From positions 124,001-188,000 of the forward strand of contig NZ_JACHZB010000004.1 in assembly GCF_014193255.1 (NCBI RefSeq): a stretch of DNA of 64,000 bases, read 5' to 3'. This DNA is from Rhizobium sp. BK196 (GTDB lineage Bacteria; Pseudomonadota; Alphaproteobacteria; Rhizobiales; Rhizobiaceae). The translations under genes and the position numbers were made by a program. The notes under the pieces are model-generated. The model made no database searches. It was not told the origin of the DNA and saw only the letters and a program-made list of their open reading frames with translations. Each line of letters begins with the position of its first letter. Positions within the stretch are counted from its first letter, which is position 1. Positions 1 through 9,328 of this stretch are shown here, one piece after another.

Positions 1-2
1 TG

Positions 3-146
3 CTGCTCGCCAATCACTATGTCATTCCGCTGTTCTACCGCGATACTTATTCGATCGCCTATTGGAACACGATCACCCGTCCGGCAGAGTTTCCGGCATA
101 CAGCCTCGGCTTCCCCGATGCCTGGTGGTCCACCTCGGCGAAATGA
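3..146 (+). CDS. yejA: Peptide ABC transporter substrate-binding protein, C-terminal fragment (YejA-like)
   Basis: Only the last 47 codons lie in the window; the start is off the left edge. The readable tail (LLANHYVIPLFYRD, then a stretch ending WWSTSAK before TGA at 144-146) looks like the C-terminus of a family-5 extracellular solute-binding protein. The genes that follow are yejB, yejE and yejF, so this is almost certainly the periplasmic receptor of the same oligopeptide/microcin C-type importer. About 150 bp without a gene separate it from yejB. Identity is inferred mainly from context; the fragment is too short to show the binding domain. Confidence 0.75.
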   Translation: MLANHYVIPLFYRDTYSIAYWNTITRPAEFPAYSLGFPDAWWSTSAK

Positions 147-295
147 GCAGACTTGCAATGCGAGGATGCCTGGGCTCCAAATGGCGCGAGCGAATCAGGA
201 ACTAGCCGGCGTAAGCGGCAAAGGAAGGCTGGCAGATTGAACGGCAATCGATTGGATGGCGTGCAGGCGACGATATTCCCGGAGGCTCGTGACTG

Positions 296-1384
296 ATGGG
301 TGCCTATATTCTCCGCCGCCTGCTTTTGATGATTCCGACCATCGTTGGCATCATGGCGATTTCTTTCATCGTCGTTCAATTCGCCCCCGGCGGCCCGGTC
401 GAGCAGGTGATCGCCCAGCTGACCGGCCAGGCCGATAGCGCCGATCAGCGCATCTCCGGCGGCGGTGATCTTCTCGGCGGCGGCGGCAGCGAGGAAAGCT
501 CCAAATATCGCGGCGCCCAGGGCCTCGATCCCGAACTGATCGCCAAGCTCGAAAAGCAGTTCGGCTTCGACAAACCGCCTCTGACCCGCTTCGGCGAAAT
601 GATGTGGAACTACATCCGCTTCGATTTCGGCGAGAGCTTCTTCCGCAATACGACCGTGCTCGATCTCATCAAGGAAAAGCTGCCGGTCTCGGTCTCGCTC
701 GGCATCTGGATCCTGATCTTTTCCTACGCCATTTCCATTCCGCTCGGCATCCGCAAGGCAGTTAAGGACGGCTCCTCCTTCGATGTCTGGACATCAGGCG
801 TCATCATCGTCGGTTATGCCGTGCCGAGCTTCCTGTTCGGCATCCTGCTGATCGTGCTCTTCGCCGGCGGTTCCTTCTATGACTGGTTCCCGCTGCGCGG
901 CCTGGTATCGGATAATTTCGATCAGCTTGCCTGGTGGCAGAAACCGCTCGATTATTTCTGGCACCTCACCCTGCCGCTGATCTCGTTGTCGCTGGCATCC
1001 TTCGCCACGACCACGCTTCTGACCAAGAATTCCTTCATCGACGAGATCAAGAAACAATATGTCATCACCGCTCGCGCCAAGGGCCTGAACGAACGGCAGG
1101 TGCTTTACGGCCATGTTTTCCGCAATGCCATGCTGATCGTCATCGCAAGCTTCCCGAGCGCCTTCATCTCCGCCTTCTTCACCGGCTCGCTCCTGATCGA
1201 GAACATCTTCTCGCTCGACGGCCTTGGCCGCCTCGGCTACCTCTCGGTCGTCAACCGCGACTACCCGATCGTCTTTGCGACACTCTATATCTTCTCGCTG
1301 CTTGGCCTCTTCGTCGGCCTGATCTCGGACCTGATCTATACCTGGATCGATCCGCGCATCGATTTCGAGCGGAGGGACGTCTGA
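296..1384 (+). CDS. yejB: YejB-type peptide ABC transporter permease
   Basis: A 362-residue inner-membrane permease, close to the usual YejB length. It opens with a hydrophobic helix ([20 protein letters not shown]) and has the BPD_transp_1 region in the second half, including the EAA-like coupling segment around [22 protein letters not shown] that contacts the ATPase. The start ATG at 296 follows a GGAGG Shine-Dalgarno sequence about ten bases upstream. The stop TGA overlaps the yejE start as ATGA, indicating translational coupling. With YejE it should form the membrane channel of an oligopeptide importer; in enterobacteria and rhizobia Yej systems take up microcin C and affect tolerance to antimicrobial peptides. 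Confidence 0.95.
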   Translation: MGAYILRRLLLMIPTIVGIMAISFIVVQFAPGGPVEQVIAQLTGQADSADQRISGGGDLLGGGGSEESSKYRGAQGLDPELIAKLEKQFGFDKPPLTRFGEMMWNYIRFDFGESFFRNTTVLDLIKEKLPVSVSLGIWILIFSYAISIPLGIRKAVKDGSSFDVWTSGVIIVGYAVPSFLFGILLIVLFAGGSFYDWFPLRGLVSDNFDQLAWWQKPLDYFWHLTLPLISLSLASFATTTLLTKNSFIDEIKKQYVITARAKGLNERQVLYGHVFRNAMLIVIASFPSAFISAFFTGSLLIENIFSLDGLGRLGYLSVVNRDYPIVFATLYIFSLLGLFVGLISDLIYTWIDPRIDFERRDV

Positions 1385-2532
1385 TGGATGTCGCCGCAAA
1401 CCCAACGACATCAGCGCCCGTCCGCCCGCCCCGCAGAGGCCTGCTGTCACCGACCAATGTTCGCCGCTGGCGGAATTTCAAGGCCAATAAGCGCGGCTAC
1501 TGGTCGCTCTGGCTCTTCCTCGTCCTCTTCGTGCTTAGCCTCTTTGCCGAGTTCATTGCCAACGACAGGCCGATCATCGCCTCCTATAAGGGCGAGATCC
1601 TTTTCCCTGTCATCATCAATTATCCCGAGGAGAAGTTCGGCGGCTTCCTGGCCGAGACGGACTATCGCTCCTCCGTCATATCTGACGAGATCGATGCCAA
1701 TGGCTGGATGATCTGGCCGCCGATCCGCTATTCCTACCAGTCGGTCAATTCCAATATCCCGCATTCCGCCCCGACGCCGCCTTTCTGGCTGATGTCGCCG
1801 GAGGAACGCTGCAAGGCCTATCCGCAGGGCGTCAACGATCCCGGCTGCAGACTCGGCAATCTCAACTGGCTCGGCACGGATGATCAGGCGCGCGACGTGC
1901 TCGCCCGCGTCATCTATGGTTTCCGCATTTCCGTTCTCTTCGGCCTCGTGCTCACCATCTGCTCGGCTGTCATCGGCGTGACGGCCGGCGCCGTCCAAGG
2001 TTATTTCGGCGGCTGGACGGACCTGTTTTTCCAGCGTTTCATCGAGATTTGGTCCTCGATGCCGGTGCTGTACATCTTGCTGATCATCGCCGCCATCCTG
2101 CCGCCCGGTTTCTTCGTGCTGCTTGGCATCATGCTGCTCTTTTCCTGGGTCGGCTTCGTCGGCGTCGTGCGCGCCGAATTCCTGCGCGCCCGCAATTTCG
2201 AATATGTGCGGGCTGCCCGCGCGCTCGGCGTCAACAACCGCACCATCATGTGGCGGCATATGCTGCCCAATGCGATGGTCGCGACCCTGACCTTCCTGCC
2301 CTTCATCCTCTCCGGCTCCATCACCACGCTGACCTCGCTCGACTTCCTGGGCTTCGGCATGCCGCCGGGCTCTCCCTCGCTCGGTGAACTGATCGCCCAG
2401 GGCAAGGCCAATCTCCAGGCACCATGGCTCGGGCTGACGGCCTTCTTCACCATGTCGATCATGCTGTCGCTGCTGATCTTCATCGGCGAGGCGGTGCGCG
2501 ATGCCTTCGATCCGAGAAAGACGTTCCAATGA
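1384..2532 (+). CDS. yejE: YejE-type peptide ABC transporter permease
   Basis: A 382-residue second permease of the Yej importer. The ATG at 1384 overlaps the yejB stop. An open frame continues upstream to 934 but would lie inside yejB, so the overlapping start is preferred. The N-terminus has a cytoplasmic tail, then a transmembrane helix (WSLWLFLVLFVLSLFAEFIA) and a long periplasmic insertion containing LGTDDQARDVLARVIYG, typical of DppC/OppC-type subunits. The C-terminal half carries the BPD_transp_1 domain with the coupling motif ARALGVNNRTIMWRHMLPNA. Its stop overlaps the yejF start as ATGA, keeping the operon tightly coupled. Confidence 0.95.
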   Translation: MDVAANPTTSAPVRPPRRGLLSPTNVRRWRNFKANKRGYWSLWLFLVLFVLSLFAEFIANDRPIIASYKGEILFPVIINYPEEKFGGFLAETDYRSSVISDEIDANGWMIWPPIRYSYQSVNSNIPHSAPTPPFWLMSPEERCKAYPQGVNDPGCRLGNLNWLGTDDQARDVLARVIYGFRISVLFGLVLTICSAVIGVTAGAVQGYFGGWTDLFFQRFIEIWSSMPVLYILLIIAAILPPGFFVLLGIMLLFSWVGFVGVVRAEFLRARNFEYVRAARALGVNNRTIMWRHMLPNAMVATLTFLPFILSGSITTLTSLDFLGFGMPPGSPSLGELIAQGKANLQAPWLGLTAFFTMSIMLSLLIFIGEAVRDAFDPRKTFQ

Positions 2533-4157
2533 GTGAAGCGCTGCTCTCCGTCCGCGATCTCTCTGTCGCCTTCCATCAGGGTAGCGAAACCTCGCTTGCC
2601 GTGGATCGAATCTCCTTCGATATCGGCAAGGGCGAGGTTGTGGCACTTGTCGGTGAATCCGGTTCCGGCAAGTCGGTCTCGGCAAACTCCATCCTGCGGC
2701 TTCTGCCCTATCCCTCGGCCAGCCATCCGGGTGGCGAGATCTTTTTCAAGGGCAAGGATCTCTTGAAGGCTTCGGACCGTGAAATGCGCGAAGTTCGCGG
2801 TAACGACATCACCATGATCTTCCAGGAGCCGATGACATCGCTCAATCCGCTCCATACGATCGAAAAGCAGATTGCCGAAATCCTGGCGCTGCATCAGGGC
2901 ATAACCGGGCAGGCGGCGCGCACCCGCGTGCTGGAACTCTTGAACCAGGTCGGCATCCGCGAGCCGGAAAAGCGGCTGAAGGCCTATCCGCATGAGCTCT
3001 CGGGCGGCCAGCGTCAGCGTGTGATGATCGCCATGGCGCTCGCCAATCGGCCGGAATTGCTGATCGCCGACGAACCGACCACGGCGCTCGACGTCACGGT
3101 CCAGGCGCAGATCCTCGAGCTCCTGCGAAAATTGAAGGGCGAGCACGGCATGTCCATGCTCTTCATCACCCACGATCTCGGCATCGTGCGCAAATTCGCC
3201 GATCGTGTCTGTGTGATGACCAAGGGCAAGATCGTCGAGACGGGGCCGGTCGAAGAGGTCTTCACCAATCCGAAGCACGATTACACCCGTCATCTGCTCG
3301 CCTCCGAGCCGCGCGGCGAACCGCCGCTGACCGACCCTTCCAAGCCCGTTGTCATGGAAGGCAGCGACATCAAGGTCTGGTTCCCGATCAAGGCCGGCCT
3401 CATGCGCAAGGTTGTCGATCACGTGAAGGCCGTCGATGGTATCGACCTCAAGCTAAGAGCCGGGCAGACGCTCGGTGTCGTCGGCGAATCCGGCTCCGGC
3501 AAGACTACGCTGGGGCTGGCGCTGACCCGCCTCATCTCCTCGAAAGGCCGCATTTCCTTCGTCGGAAAAGATATAGCAAGCTATTCATTTACGGAGATGC
3601 GGCCGCTGCGCAACCAGCTCCAGGTCGTCTTCCAGGATCCCTATGGTTCGCTGAGCCCGCGCATGTCGGTCGGCGATATCGTCGCAGAAGGCCTGAAGGT
3701 GCATGAGCGTTCGCTCTCGGCCGAAGAGCGCGACCAGCGCGTCTGCTGGGCGCTCGAAGAAGTCGGCCTCGATCCGCTGACCCGCTGGCGCTTCCCGCAT
3801 GAATTCTCCGGCGGCCAGCGTCAGCGCATCGCGATCGCCCGCGCCATGGTGCTGAAGCCGCGTTTCGTCATGCTCGACGAGCCGACATCGGCACTCGACA
3901 TGAGCGTGCAGGCACAGGTCGTGGACCTGCTGCGCGACCTGCAGAAGAAGCATGATCTCGCCTATCTCTTCATCAGCCACGACCTGAAGGTGGTCAAGGC
4001 GCTCGCCAACGATGTCATCGTCATGCGCTTCGGCAAGGTGGTGGAGCAGGGGCCGTCAGCGGAGATCTTCCAGGCGCCGAAGGATGATTATACCAAGGCA
4101 TTGATGGCCGCCGCCTTCAATATCGAGGCGGTACCCACTCCGGCCATTCAGCAGTAG
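2529..4157 (+). CDS. yejF: YejF-type dual ATP-binding protein of peptide ABC transporter
   Basis: A 542-residue ATPase with two ABC domains in one chain. The first half has Walker [13 protein letters not shown], signature LSGGQRQRV and Walker [13 protein letters not shown]; the second has Walker [12 protein letters not shown], signature [14 protein letters not shown] and Walker [15 protein letters not shown]. The ATG at 2529 overlaps the yejE stop. The tandem arrangement matches YejF, which powers the YejABE importer without separate DppD/DppF subunits. It is the last gene of the operon; no clear hairpin follows before the next gene 25 bp downstream. Confidence 0.95.
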   Translation: MSEALLSVRDLSVAFHQGSETSLAVDRISFDIGKGEVVALVGESGSGKSVSANSILRLLPYPSASHPGGEIFFKGKDLLKASDREMREVRGNDITMIFQEPMTSLNPLHTIEKQIAEILALHQGITGQAARTRVLELLNQVGIREPEKRLKAYPHELSGGQRQRVMIAMALANRPELLIADEPTTALDVTVQAQILELLRKLKGEHGMSMLFITHDLGIVRKFADRVCVMTKGKIVETGPVEEVFTNPKHDYTRHLLASEPRGEPPLTDPSKPVVMEGSDIKVWFPIKAGLMRKVVDHVKAVDGIDLKLRAGQTLGVVGESGSGKTTLGLALTRLISSKGRISFVGKDIASYSFTEMRPLRNQLQVVFQDPYGSLSPRMSVGDIVAEGLKVHERSLSAEERDQRVCWALEEVGLDPLTRWRFPHEFSGGQRQRIAIARAMVLKPRFVMLDEPTSALDMSVQAQVVDLLRDLQKKHDLAYLFISHDLKVVKALANDVIVMRFGKVVEQGPSAEIFQAPKDDYTKALMAAAFNIEAVPTPAIQQ

Positions 4158-4182
4158 AAGACGGGCAGCAGTAAAGAAGACC

Positions 4183-5142
4183 ATGTCAGCAAGACCTCCC
4201 ATCCTCGTCGATCTCAAATTCGACCCCGAAACCGTTGCCCGCATCCTGAAGACCGCCTTTGCCGATCGCGGCAGCATCAATTCAGCCGATCCAGCCAGCA
4301 AGGAGCTCGACCTGACCGGTATCGATTACGCGCTGCTCTGGAAACCGGATGCCGATATCTTTGAGCGCGCGCCGAACCTGAAGGTGCTCTTTTCCGGTGG
4401 CGCCGGGGTGGATAGCATTCTCTCCATTCCTGATTTGCCTGACGTCCCGATCGTCCGCTTCGTCGATCGCAGCCTGACGACGCGCATGAGCGAATGGGTG
4501 GTCATGCAGTGCCTCATGCATCTGCGCCTGCAGCGTGAGCACGACCGGGACCAGCGCGACCGCGTCTGGGGCAAGCTTGTGCCGCCGGAAGCCGCCGAAA
4601 TCACCGTCGGCGTCATGGGCCTCGGCATTCTTGGCCAGGATGCGGTCGCGAAGCTCAAGGTCATGGGCTTCAACGTCATCGGCTGGTCGCGCTCGAAGAG
4701 GGAAGTTGAAGGCATCGAAACCTTCGACGGGCCGCAGCTCGACACCTTCCTGTCGAAGACCGATATCGTCGTCGGCCTGCTGCCTCTGACGCCGGATACG
4801 ACCGGCCTCTACAACAAGGCCTTCTTCTCCAGGCTCCGCCAGGGCGGTGCGCTCGGCAAACCGGTCTTCATCAATGCGGGCCGCGGCAAGAGCCAGGTCC
4901 AGGCGGATATCGTCGCGGCGATCGAGGGCGGTGTGCTCGGCGGCGCCTCGCTCGACGTCTTCGAGGTCGAGCCGCTGCCGGCGGACGATCCGCTCTGGCA
5001 TCTGGAGACTGTCTTCATTACCCCGCATGACGCTGCGATCTCCGAAGAGAACGCGCTTTTCCGCCATGTCGAGACCCAGATCGCTCGTTTCGAGCGTGGC
5101 GAGCCGCTGCAATTCGTCGTCGATCGCACCGCAGGCTACTGA
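4183..5142 (+). CDS. ghrA: D-2-hydroxyacid dehydrogenase (glyoxylate/hydroxypyruvate reductase A-like)
   Basis: A 319-residue NAD(P)-dependent oxidoreductase of the D-isomer-specific 2-hydroxyacid dehydrogenase family. The Rossmann motif is GVMGLGILGQDAVAKLKVMG, roughly residues 143-162. The catalytic residues are the Arg in INAGRGK, the Glu in VFEVEPLPADDPLW and the His in ITPHDA. Length and C-terminal layout resemble GhrA, which reduces glyoxylate and hydroxypyruvate, but substrate cannot be read from sequence. It starts 25 bp after yejF and may be co-transcribed with it. A functional link with peptide import is not evident. Confidence 0.85.
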   Translation: MSARPPILVDLKFDPETVARILKTAFADRGSINSADPASKELDLTGIDYALLWKPDADIFERAPNLKVLFSGGAGVDSILSIPDLPDVPIVRFVDRSLTTRMSEWVVMQCLMHLRLQREHDRDQRDRVWGKLVPPEAAEITVGVMGLGILGQDAVAKLKVMGFNVIGWSRSKREVEGIETFDGPQLDTFLSKTDIVVGLLPLTPDTTGLYNKAFFSRLRQGGALGKPVFINAGRGKSQVQADIVAAIEGGVLGGASLDVFEVEPLPADDPLWHLETVFITPHDAAISEENALFRHVETQIARFERGEPLQFVVDRTAGY

Positions 5143-5230
5143 CGGCATCAGGGAACTTCCCCTGCCGCTTGTCGTTTTCTTCGCACAAGCTCTGCAGGTC
5201 CGGCCTGCGGATGAGCGAAAGGAGACGATC

Positions 5231-5524
5231 ATGACGCATACGGAAACGCGTTGGGAAAAGTCCGATCAAAAGCTTCATGCCGAAGAGCAGATCTCGCCTG
5301 TCAAGGCCAAGCAGGGCCGCACCGGCTATCGCATCCTGACCGTACTGGTTGCTGCACTGGTGCTGGCTTTCCTTGTCTGGATCCCCGTCGAGATCTGGGG
5401 TCAGAAGGAAGCCGATGACGTCGCCCCGCAGCAGCCCGGTCAGCAGATGCAGTCTCAAGTTCCGGCGGCTCCGCCGCAGAATGGCGGCACTGCGCCGGCC
5501 CAGCCCGCTGCACCCGTACAATAA
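5231..5524 (+). CDS. Small single-span membrane protein of unknown function
   Basis: A 97-residue protein preceded by a strong AAAGGAGA ribosome site. Residues 1-32 are charged and hydrophilic, residues about 33-56 form one transmembrane helix (ILTVLVAALVLAFLVWIPVE), and the C-terminal 40 residues are rich in Gln, Pro and Ala, a likely flexible periplasmic tail. I do not recognise a characterised family. A strong intrinsic terminator follows directly, so this is the end of its transcript. Confidence 0.75.
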   Translation: MTHTETRWEKSDQKLHAEEQISPVKAKQGRTGYRILTVLVAALVLAFLVWIPVEIWGQKEADDVAPQQPGQQMQSQVPAAPPQNGGTAPAQPAAPVQ

Positions 5525-5553
5525 CGAGCTGATATCAAACGTTTAAAACCATG

Positions 5554-5596
5554 CCCCGCAGCAAAAATGGCTGCGGGGTATCGCTGTTGTTTTTTC
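5554..5596 (+). terminator. Rho-independent terminator
   Basis: A perfect 9-bp stem, CCCCGCAGC (5554-5562) with GCTGCGGGG (5570-5578) around a 7-base loop, is followed after about 10 bases by a run of six T. It sits 30 bp after the small membrane-protein gene and separates it from pncB. Confidence 0.85.
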
Positions 5597-5606
5597 TGGA
5601 CTTTGT

Positions 5607-5624
5607 TTATCGATTTTTCGATAA
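5607..5624. promoter_or_regulatory. Inverted repeat upstream of pncB
   Basis: TTATCGA and TCGATAA form perfect 7-bp arms around four T, about 80 bp before the pncB start. It could be an operator or a small hairpin in the pncB leader. The regulator is unknown; NAD-biosynthesis regulators such as NrtR are only a guess. Confidence 0.35.
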
Positions 5625-5702
5625 GAAGGCGCACGGGCCGGTTTCGTGCGCTGGCCGTCACAAGGCCGCACCTGACCGGATTGACGGACAGGCAGGAGCT
5701 TC

Positions 5703-7007
5703 ATGGCCAGGACCGATATAGCAAGGCGCGTCTACAATCACACCTGGAAACTCGATCCGATCGTGCGAAGTCTGATCGATACGGATTTCTACAAGCTCCT
5801 GATGCTGCAGATGATCTGGAAGCTCTATCCTGACGTCAGCGCCTCCTTCACCCTCATCAACCGTACCAAGCGCGTGCGTCTGGCGGAACAGATCGACGAG
5901 GGTGAACTGCGGGAGCAGCTTGACCATGCGCGTACGCTGAGGCTCGCCAAGAAGGAGATGATCTGGCTTGCCGGTAACAGCTTCTATGGCCGCGCCCAGA
6001 TTTTCGAGCCGGAATTCCTCGCCTGGCTCTCCAATTTCCAGCTGCCGGAATACGAGCTTTCCAAGAAGGACGGGCAGTATGTGCTCGATTTTCACGGGTC
6101 GTGGAAGGAAACGACCATGTGGGAAATCCCGGCTCTTGCCATCATCAACGAGTTACGCTCGCGCGCCGCCATGAAGGCGATGGGTCCCTTCACGCTGGAT
6201 GTTCTCTATGCCCGCGCCAAGGCCAAGATGTGGGCCAAGGTGGAGAAACTGCGTGAATTGCCGGGCCTCAGGATCTCCGATTTCGGCACCCGCCGCCGCC
6301 ACAGCTTCCTCTGGCAGCGCTGGTGCGTGGAAGCGCTGAAGGAAGGAATCGGCCCGGCCTTCACCGGCACCAGCAATGTATTGCTGGCTATGGATTCCGA
6401 TCTCGAAGCCGTTGGCACCAATGCGCACGAGCTGCCGATGGTCGCCGCCGCCCTTGCCGAGACCGACGAGCAGCTCAGGAACGCGCCCTACAAGGTGCTG
6501 CGCGACTGGAACAAGCTCTATGGCGGCAACCTCTTGATCGTCCTGCCGGACGCCTTCGGAACGGCCGCCTTCCTGCGCGATGCGCCGGACTGGGTGGCCG
6601 ACTGGACCGGCTTCCGCCCGGATAGCGCTCCGCCGATCGAAGGCGGCGAGAAGATCATCGACTGGTGGAAGAAGATGGGCCGCGACCCGCGCCAGAAGCT
6701 CCTGATCTTCTCCGATGGCCTCGATGTCGATGCCATCATCGATACCTATAAACATTTCGAAGGCCGCGTGCGCATGAGCTTCGGCTGGGGCACGAACCTC
6801 ACGAATGATTTTGCCGGCTGCGCGCCGAACGACAGTTCCGACTTCATGCCGATTTCCATCGTCTGCAAGGTGAGCGACGCCAACGGCCGCCCGGCGGTCA
6901 AGCTTTCGGACAATCCGCAGAAGGCGACCGGCGAACCGGCCGAGGTGGAGCGCTATCTGAAATTCTTCGGCACCGAGGACCGGACCGATCAGGCTGTGCT
7001 GGTTTAA
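5703..7007 (+). CDS. pncB: Nicotinate phosphoribosyltransferase
   Basis: A 434-residue cytoplasmic enzyme converting nicotinate and PRPP to nicotinate mononucleotide in NAD salvage. Recognisable family segments are [14 protein letters not shown] near residue 24, [12 protein letters not shown] in the middle (substrate-site region) and the C-terminal [18 protein letters not shown] and [12 protein letters not shown] motifs. Length matches bacterial PncB. It sits alone on the plus strand after a terminator. Its stop codon overlaps the stop of the convergent downstream gene inside the palindrome TTTAAA. Confidence 0.96.
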   Translation: MARTDIARRVYNHTWKLDPIVRSLIDTDFYKLLMLQMIWKLYPDVSASFTLINRTKRVRLAEQIDEGELREQLDHARTLRLAKKEMIWLAGNSFYGRAQIFEPEFLAWLSNFQLPEYELSKKDGQYVLDFHGSWKETTMWEIPALAIINELRSRAAMKAMGPFTLDVLYARAKAKMWAKVEKLRELPGLRISDFGTRRRHSFLWQRWCVEALKEGIGPAFTGTSNVLLAMDSDLEAVGTNAHELPMVAAALAETDEQLRNAPYKVLRDWNKLYGGNLLIVLPDAFGTAAFLRDAPDWVADWTGFRPDSAPPIEGGEKIIDWWKKMGRDPRQKLLIFSDGLDVDAIIDTYKHFEGRVRMSFGWGTNLTNDFAGCAPNDSSDFMPISIVCKVSDANGRPAVKLSDNPQKATGEPAEVERYLKFFGTEDRTDQAVLV

Positions 7008-7996
7008 ATCGTCGACCGCAGTGCCGGCCAATGCTGGCGCGGCTCCTGGGTGACAGGCTTTCCGCCACGGCGTTTCGGCTTGACGACCAGGCTGTCATCA
7101 GGCGGCAGAGCGACACCGAGCTTTTCGGCAAGCGAGCGCGCATCCGCCGGCGCGCGTACCTTCACGTCATTGTCGAAATAGACATAGACATCGCGCCCTT
7201 TCGCGGATCGTTTCAGCGGCGGCTCGACACGGTTCGCATCATCGGGCTCGATCCCATGTGTCCAGGCATCGATGCGCCCGGCCCAGCGATCGAGCGCTTC
7301 GTCATCATAACCGCTGACATAAAGCTGCTCGGACCCATGCAGCCGGCAATAGATGAAATCAGCCGTCACATCCATCAGCAGCGGCCATTCCACCGTGTCG
7401 GCAACCACCAGCCCGACCTTGTGTTTGCGCAGCAGTTCGATGAATTCGGGCGCGCAGAAACTGTCGTGGCGGATTTCCAGCGCATGGCGCATCGGCAGCA
7501 CCCTCTCGCTCTTCGTCCAGGCGCGGCCGTCGAGCCGTTCGTCATGCCGCTTCGCCATATCGGCCGCAGCTTCCGTATCCCTAGGCAGCAATGCCAGAAA
7601 ATGGTCGAAGAGCTCGGCATCGAATTTCTGTCTTGGCGGAAATTGCCATAGGATCGGCCCGAGTTTCGGCCCCAGGCGCAACAGGCCCGAGGCGAGGAAA
7701 TTGGCAAGCGGCTTTTCGATGTCGCGCAGGCGCTTGAGATGGGTGATGTAGCGCGAGCCCTTGACGGAAAAGACGAAGCCGTCAGGCGTTTCATCGCGCC
7801 AGCTGGCGAAAGCGTCCGGCTTCTGCAGCCCGTAAAATGTGCCGTTGATCTCGATGGAGGGAAATTGCCGCGAGGCATAGGCAAGCTCGCGCTTTTGCGT
7901 CAACCCCTTCGGATAGAAGACACCGCGCCAGGGCGCATAGGTCCATCCCGAAATACCGATGCGGATCGTGCCGGTCTTTGCCTTTGCTTTTGCCAT
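7004..7996 (-). CDS. DUF72 (YecE-like) family protein
   Basis: A 330-residue protein of the DUF72/YecE family, a TIM-barrel-like fold without a firmly established activity. Typical segments are [21 protein letters not shown] near the N-terminus, [18 protein letters not shown], and the C-terminal [16 protein letters not shown]. The frame is open upstream to 8065, but ATG 7996 begins the conserved part after a short Lys/Ala-rich lead, so I chose it. It converges on pncB with a 4-base overlap of stop codons. No operon partner is evident. Confidence 0.85.
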   Translation of the reverse strand: MAKAKAKTGTIRIGISGWTYAPWRGVFYPKGLTQKRELAYASRQFPSIEINGTFYGLQKPDAFASWRDETPDGFVFSVKGSRYITHLKRLRDIEKPLANFLASGLLRLGPKLGPILWQFPPRQKFDAELFDHFLALLPRDTEAAADMAKRHDERLDGRAWTKSERVLPMRHALEIRHDSFCAPEFIELLRKHKVGLVVADTVEWPLLMDVTADFIYCRLHGSEQLYVSGYDDEALDRWAGRIDAWTHGIEPDDANRVEPPLKRSAKGRDVYVYFDNDVKVRAPADARSLAEKLGVALPPDDSLVVKPKRRGGKPVTQEPRQHWPALRSTI

Positions 7997-8075
7997 ACAA
8001 AGGGAACTGTGCCGGCGCGCGCTTGTTCCAATGCAAGGCGACGCGATGCCGGCAGCGCCTTGCATCGTCTCAAGA

Positions 8076-8567
8076 TCAGCCGGCCGGCTTCAGCGAACTG
8101 ATGATGGCGATCAACTCGTCGTCATGGGCGTCCTGCTTGCCCTTGGTGCCCCAATAGGTGATCAAAAGCAGCTTGTCTTCACTGGGCGAGAGCACGGCGA
8201 CGCCGATATTGACGGGGCCTTCCTTGTCGGTGCCGTCCCAGTCGAAGGTCTTCATCGTCATGCCGTTGATCTCGGAATCGGACTCCTTCTGGGTCTTCTC
8301 GTCGATGGCAACGCCGTTCTTCTGCAGGAAGGCGAAGGCCTCGTCGATGACCTTGTCGCTCGTCTTTGCATCGGCAACGTCGATCGAAAGATAGATCGCC
8401 GAATCGTCCGACGTTGCGTCGATGCCGGTCTCCGTTTCCTTCGGCCCCCAGCTGTCGGGAATGGTGACGGTCGCGACCGGATCGTCGCTTGGAAATTCCA
8501 GCGTTTCCGCCTGGGCAATCACAGGCAGGAATGCCGCGAAGGCGGCGGCGATGATGAGTGTCTTCAT
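8076..8567 (-). CDS. Exported protein of unknown function
   Basis: A 163-residue protein with a clear Sec signal peptide (MKTLIIAAAFAAFLPVIAQA, cleavage probably after Ala20). The mature part is acidic and has no Cys. I recognise no catalytic motif. ATG 8567 is chosen because it begins the signal peptide; the frame is open to 8948, but that extension is low-complexity and lacks a plausible start signal. It lies upstream of the DUF72 gene on the same strand. Confidence 0.8.
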   Translation of the reverse strand: MKTLIIAAAFAAFLPVIAQAETLEFPSDDPVATVTIPDSWGPKETETGIDATSDDSAIYLSIDVADAKTSDKVIDEAFAFLQKNGVAIDEKTQKESDSEINGMTMKTFDWDGTDKEGPVNIGVAVLSPSEDKLLLITYWGTKGKQDAHDDELIAIISSLKPAG

Positions 8568-8874
8568 GTCAGGTCCCCGGATGGTCGCGTCCCGGCGGGC
8601 AGCAGCCCTTGCCACCCCTCTCGCTCCCGATCGCGCCACATCGGATCGTAACCGCATTTTGCTTTGCCAAACCTTACCGGGAGCGGGGGCAAGCGCGCGC
8701 CATCGCGATCCATTTTTGGTGTCTTCGGGAGGATGGCGGGCATGGGGCTGCCTCGGGCAACCGCCGATGTGCGCTGTGCCAAAGGAGATCCCCTGCCGCA
8801 TCGGCGCGACTTCATCCCGGCAACCATCTGCCTCTACGGATACGGTCAGAGACGTCAGGACGTGGAGAGAAACC
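8568..8874. other. Intergenic region at left edge of accessory island
   Basis: About 300 bases between the divergent exported-protein gene and the AlpA-type gene. It should hold both promoters. I see no RNA gene, strong hairpin or repeat matching tRNA-Ser that could mark an attachment site. Confidence 0.5.
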
Positions 8875-9063
8875 ATGGAAGTCATCCCGAGAATTTTGCT
8901 GAACATCAGGCAAGTCACGCAGGCGACCGGCATCAGCCGCGCCAGCATTTACCGGCAAATGAAGGCCGGCCGGCTTCCCTTCGTGAAACTCGGTTCCCGC
9001 ACGCTGTTCCGCCCCGCCGATATCAAGCATTTCGTCGACCGGAACGTCCGGGTTTCGGACTAG
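8875..9063 (+). CDS. AlpA/excisionase-type helix-turn-helix DNA-binding protein
   Basis: A 62-residue protein built almost entirely from a MerR/AlpA-like helix-turn-helix: LLNIRQVTQATGISRASIYR is followed by a wing-like MKAGRLPFVKLGSRTLFRPADIKHFV. Such proteins act as excisionases or transcription activators on prophages, satellites and integrative elements. It is preceded by GTGGAGAG about eight bases before ATG 8875. It lies just upstream of a primase-helicase gene, which suggests a mobile-element module, but no integrase gene is visible in the window. Confidence 0.85.
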   Translation: MEVIPRILLNIRQVTQATGISRASIYRQMKAGRLPFVKLGSRTLFRPADIKHFVDRNVRVSD

Positions 9064-9142
9064 GGCCCATGGCGGCGCCGTGCTGCTCGCTGGCGCCACC
9101 GAGGAGCCCGAGATCGTGTTTCGATGGCTGGCCTTGCTTCTG

Positions 9143-9266
9143 TGGCCCCCTCATCCGCCCTTCGGGCACCTTCTCCCCGAGGGGAGAAGGGGGAAACAGG
9201 CGTCGCGGCTCGTCCCCTTCTCCCCAGCGGGGAGAAGGTGGCCCGAAGGGTCGGATGAGGGGGCCA
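9143..9266. repeat. Long imperfect palindromic repeat element
   Basis: Two arms of roughly 37-39 bases (9143-9179 and 9228-9266) are near-perfect reverse complements and include CATCCGCCCTTCGGGCACC and GGTGGCCCGAAGGGTCGGATG. Inside lies a second hairpin of the CTTCTCCCC/GGGGAGAAG type. Both arms contain their own short self-palindromes. This resembles the intergenic palindromic repeats dispersed in rhizobial genomes. It separates the AlpA-like gene from the primase gene and would form a strong hairpin in RNA. Confidence 0.8.
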
Positions 9267-9328
9267 CGGGCGACGCATCAAACGCCCCCGGCAAAAGAAT
9301 CAAGCGTTTAGCTCACACGGAAAATTTC

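Noticed and set aside
934..1383. Upstream extension of yejE
   Set aside because: It overlaps yejB in another frame; the ATGA-coupled start at 1384 gives the normal length.
9080..9328. Upstream extension of the primase frame through the palindromic repeat
   Set aside because: The repeat is non-coding in character and ATG 9329 begins the protein just ahead of the CHC2 finger.
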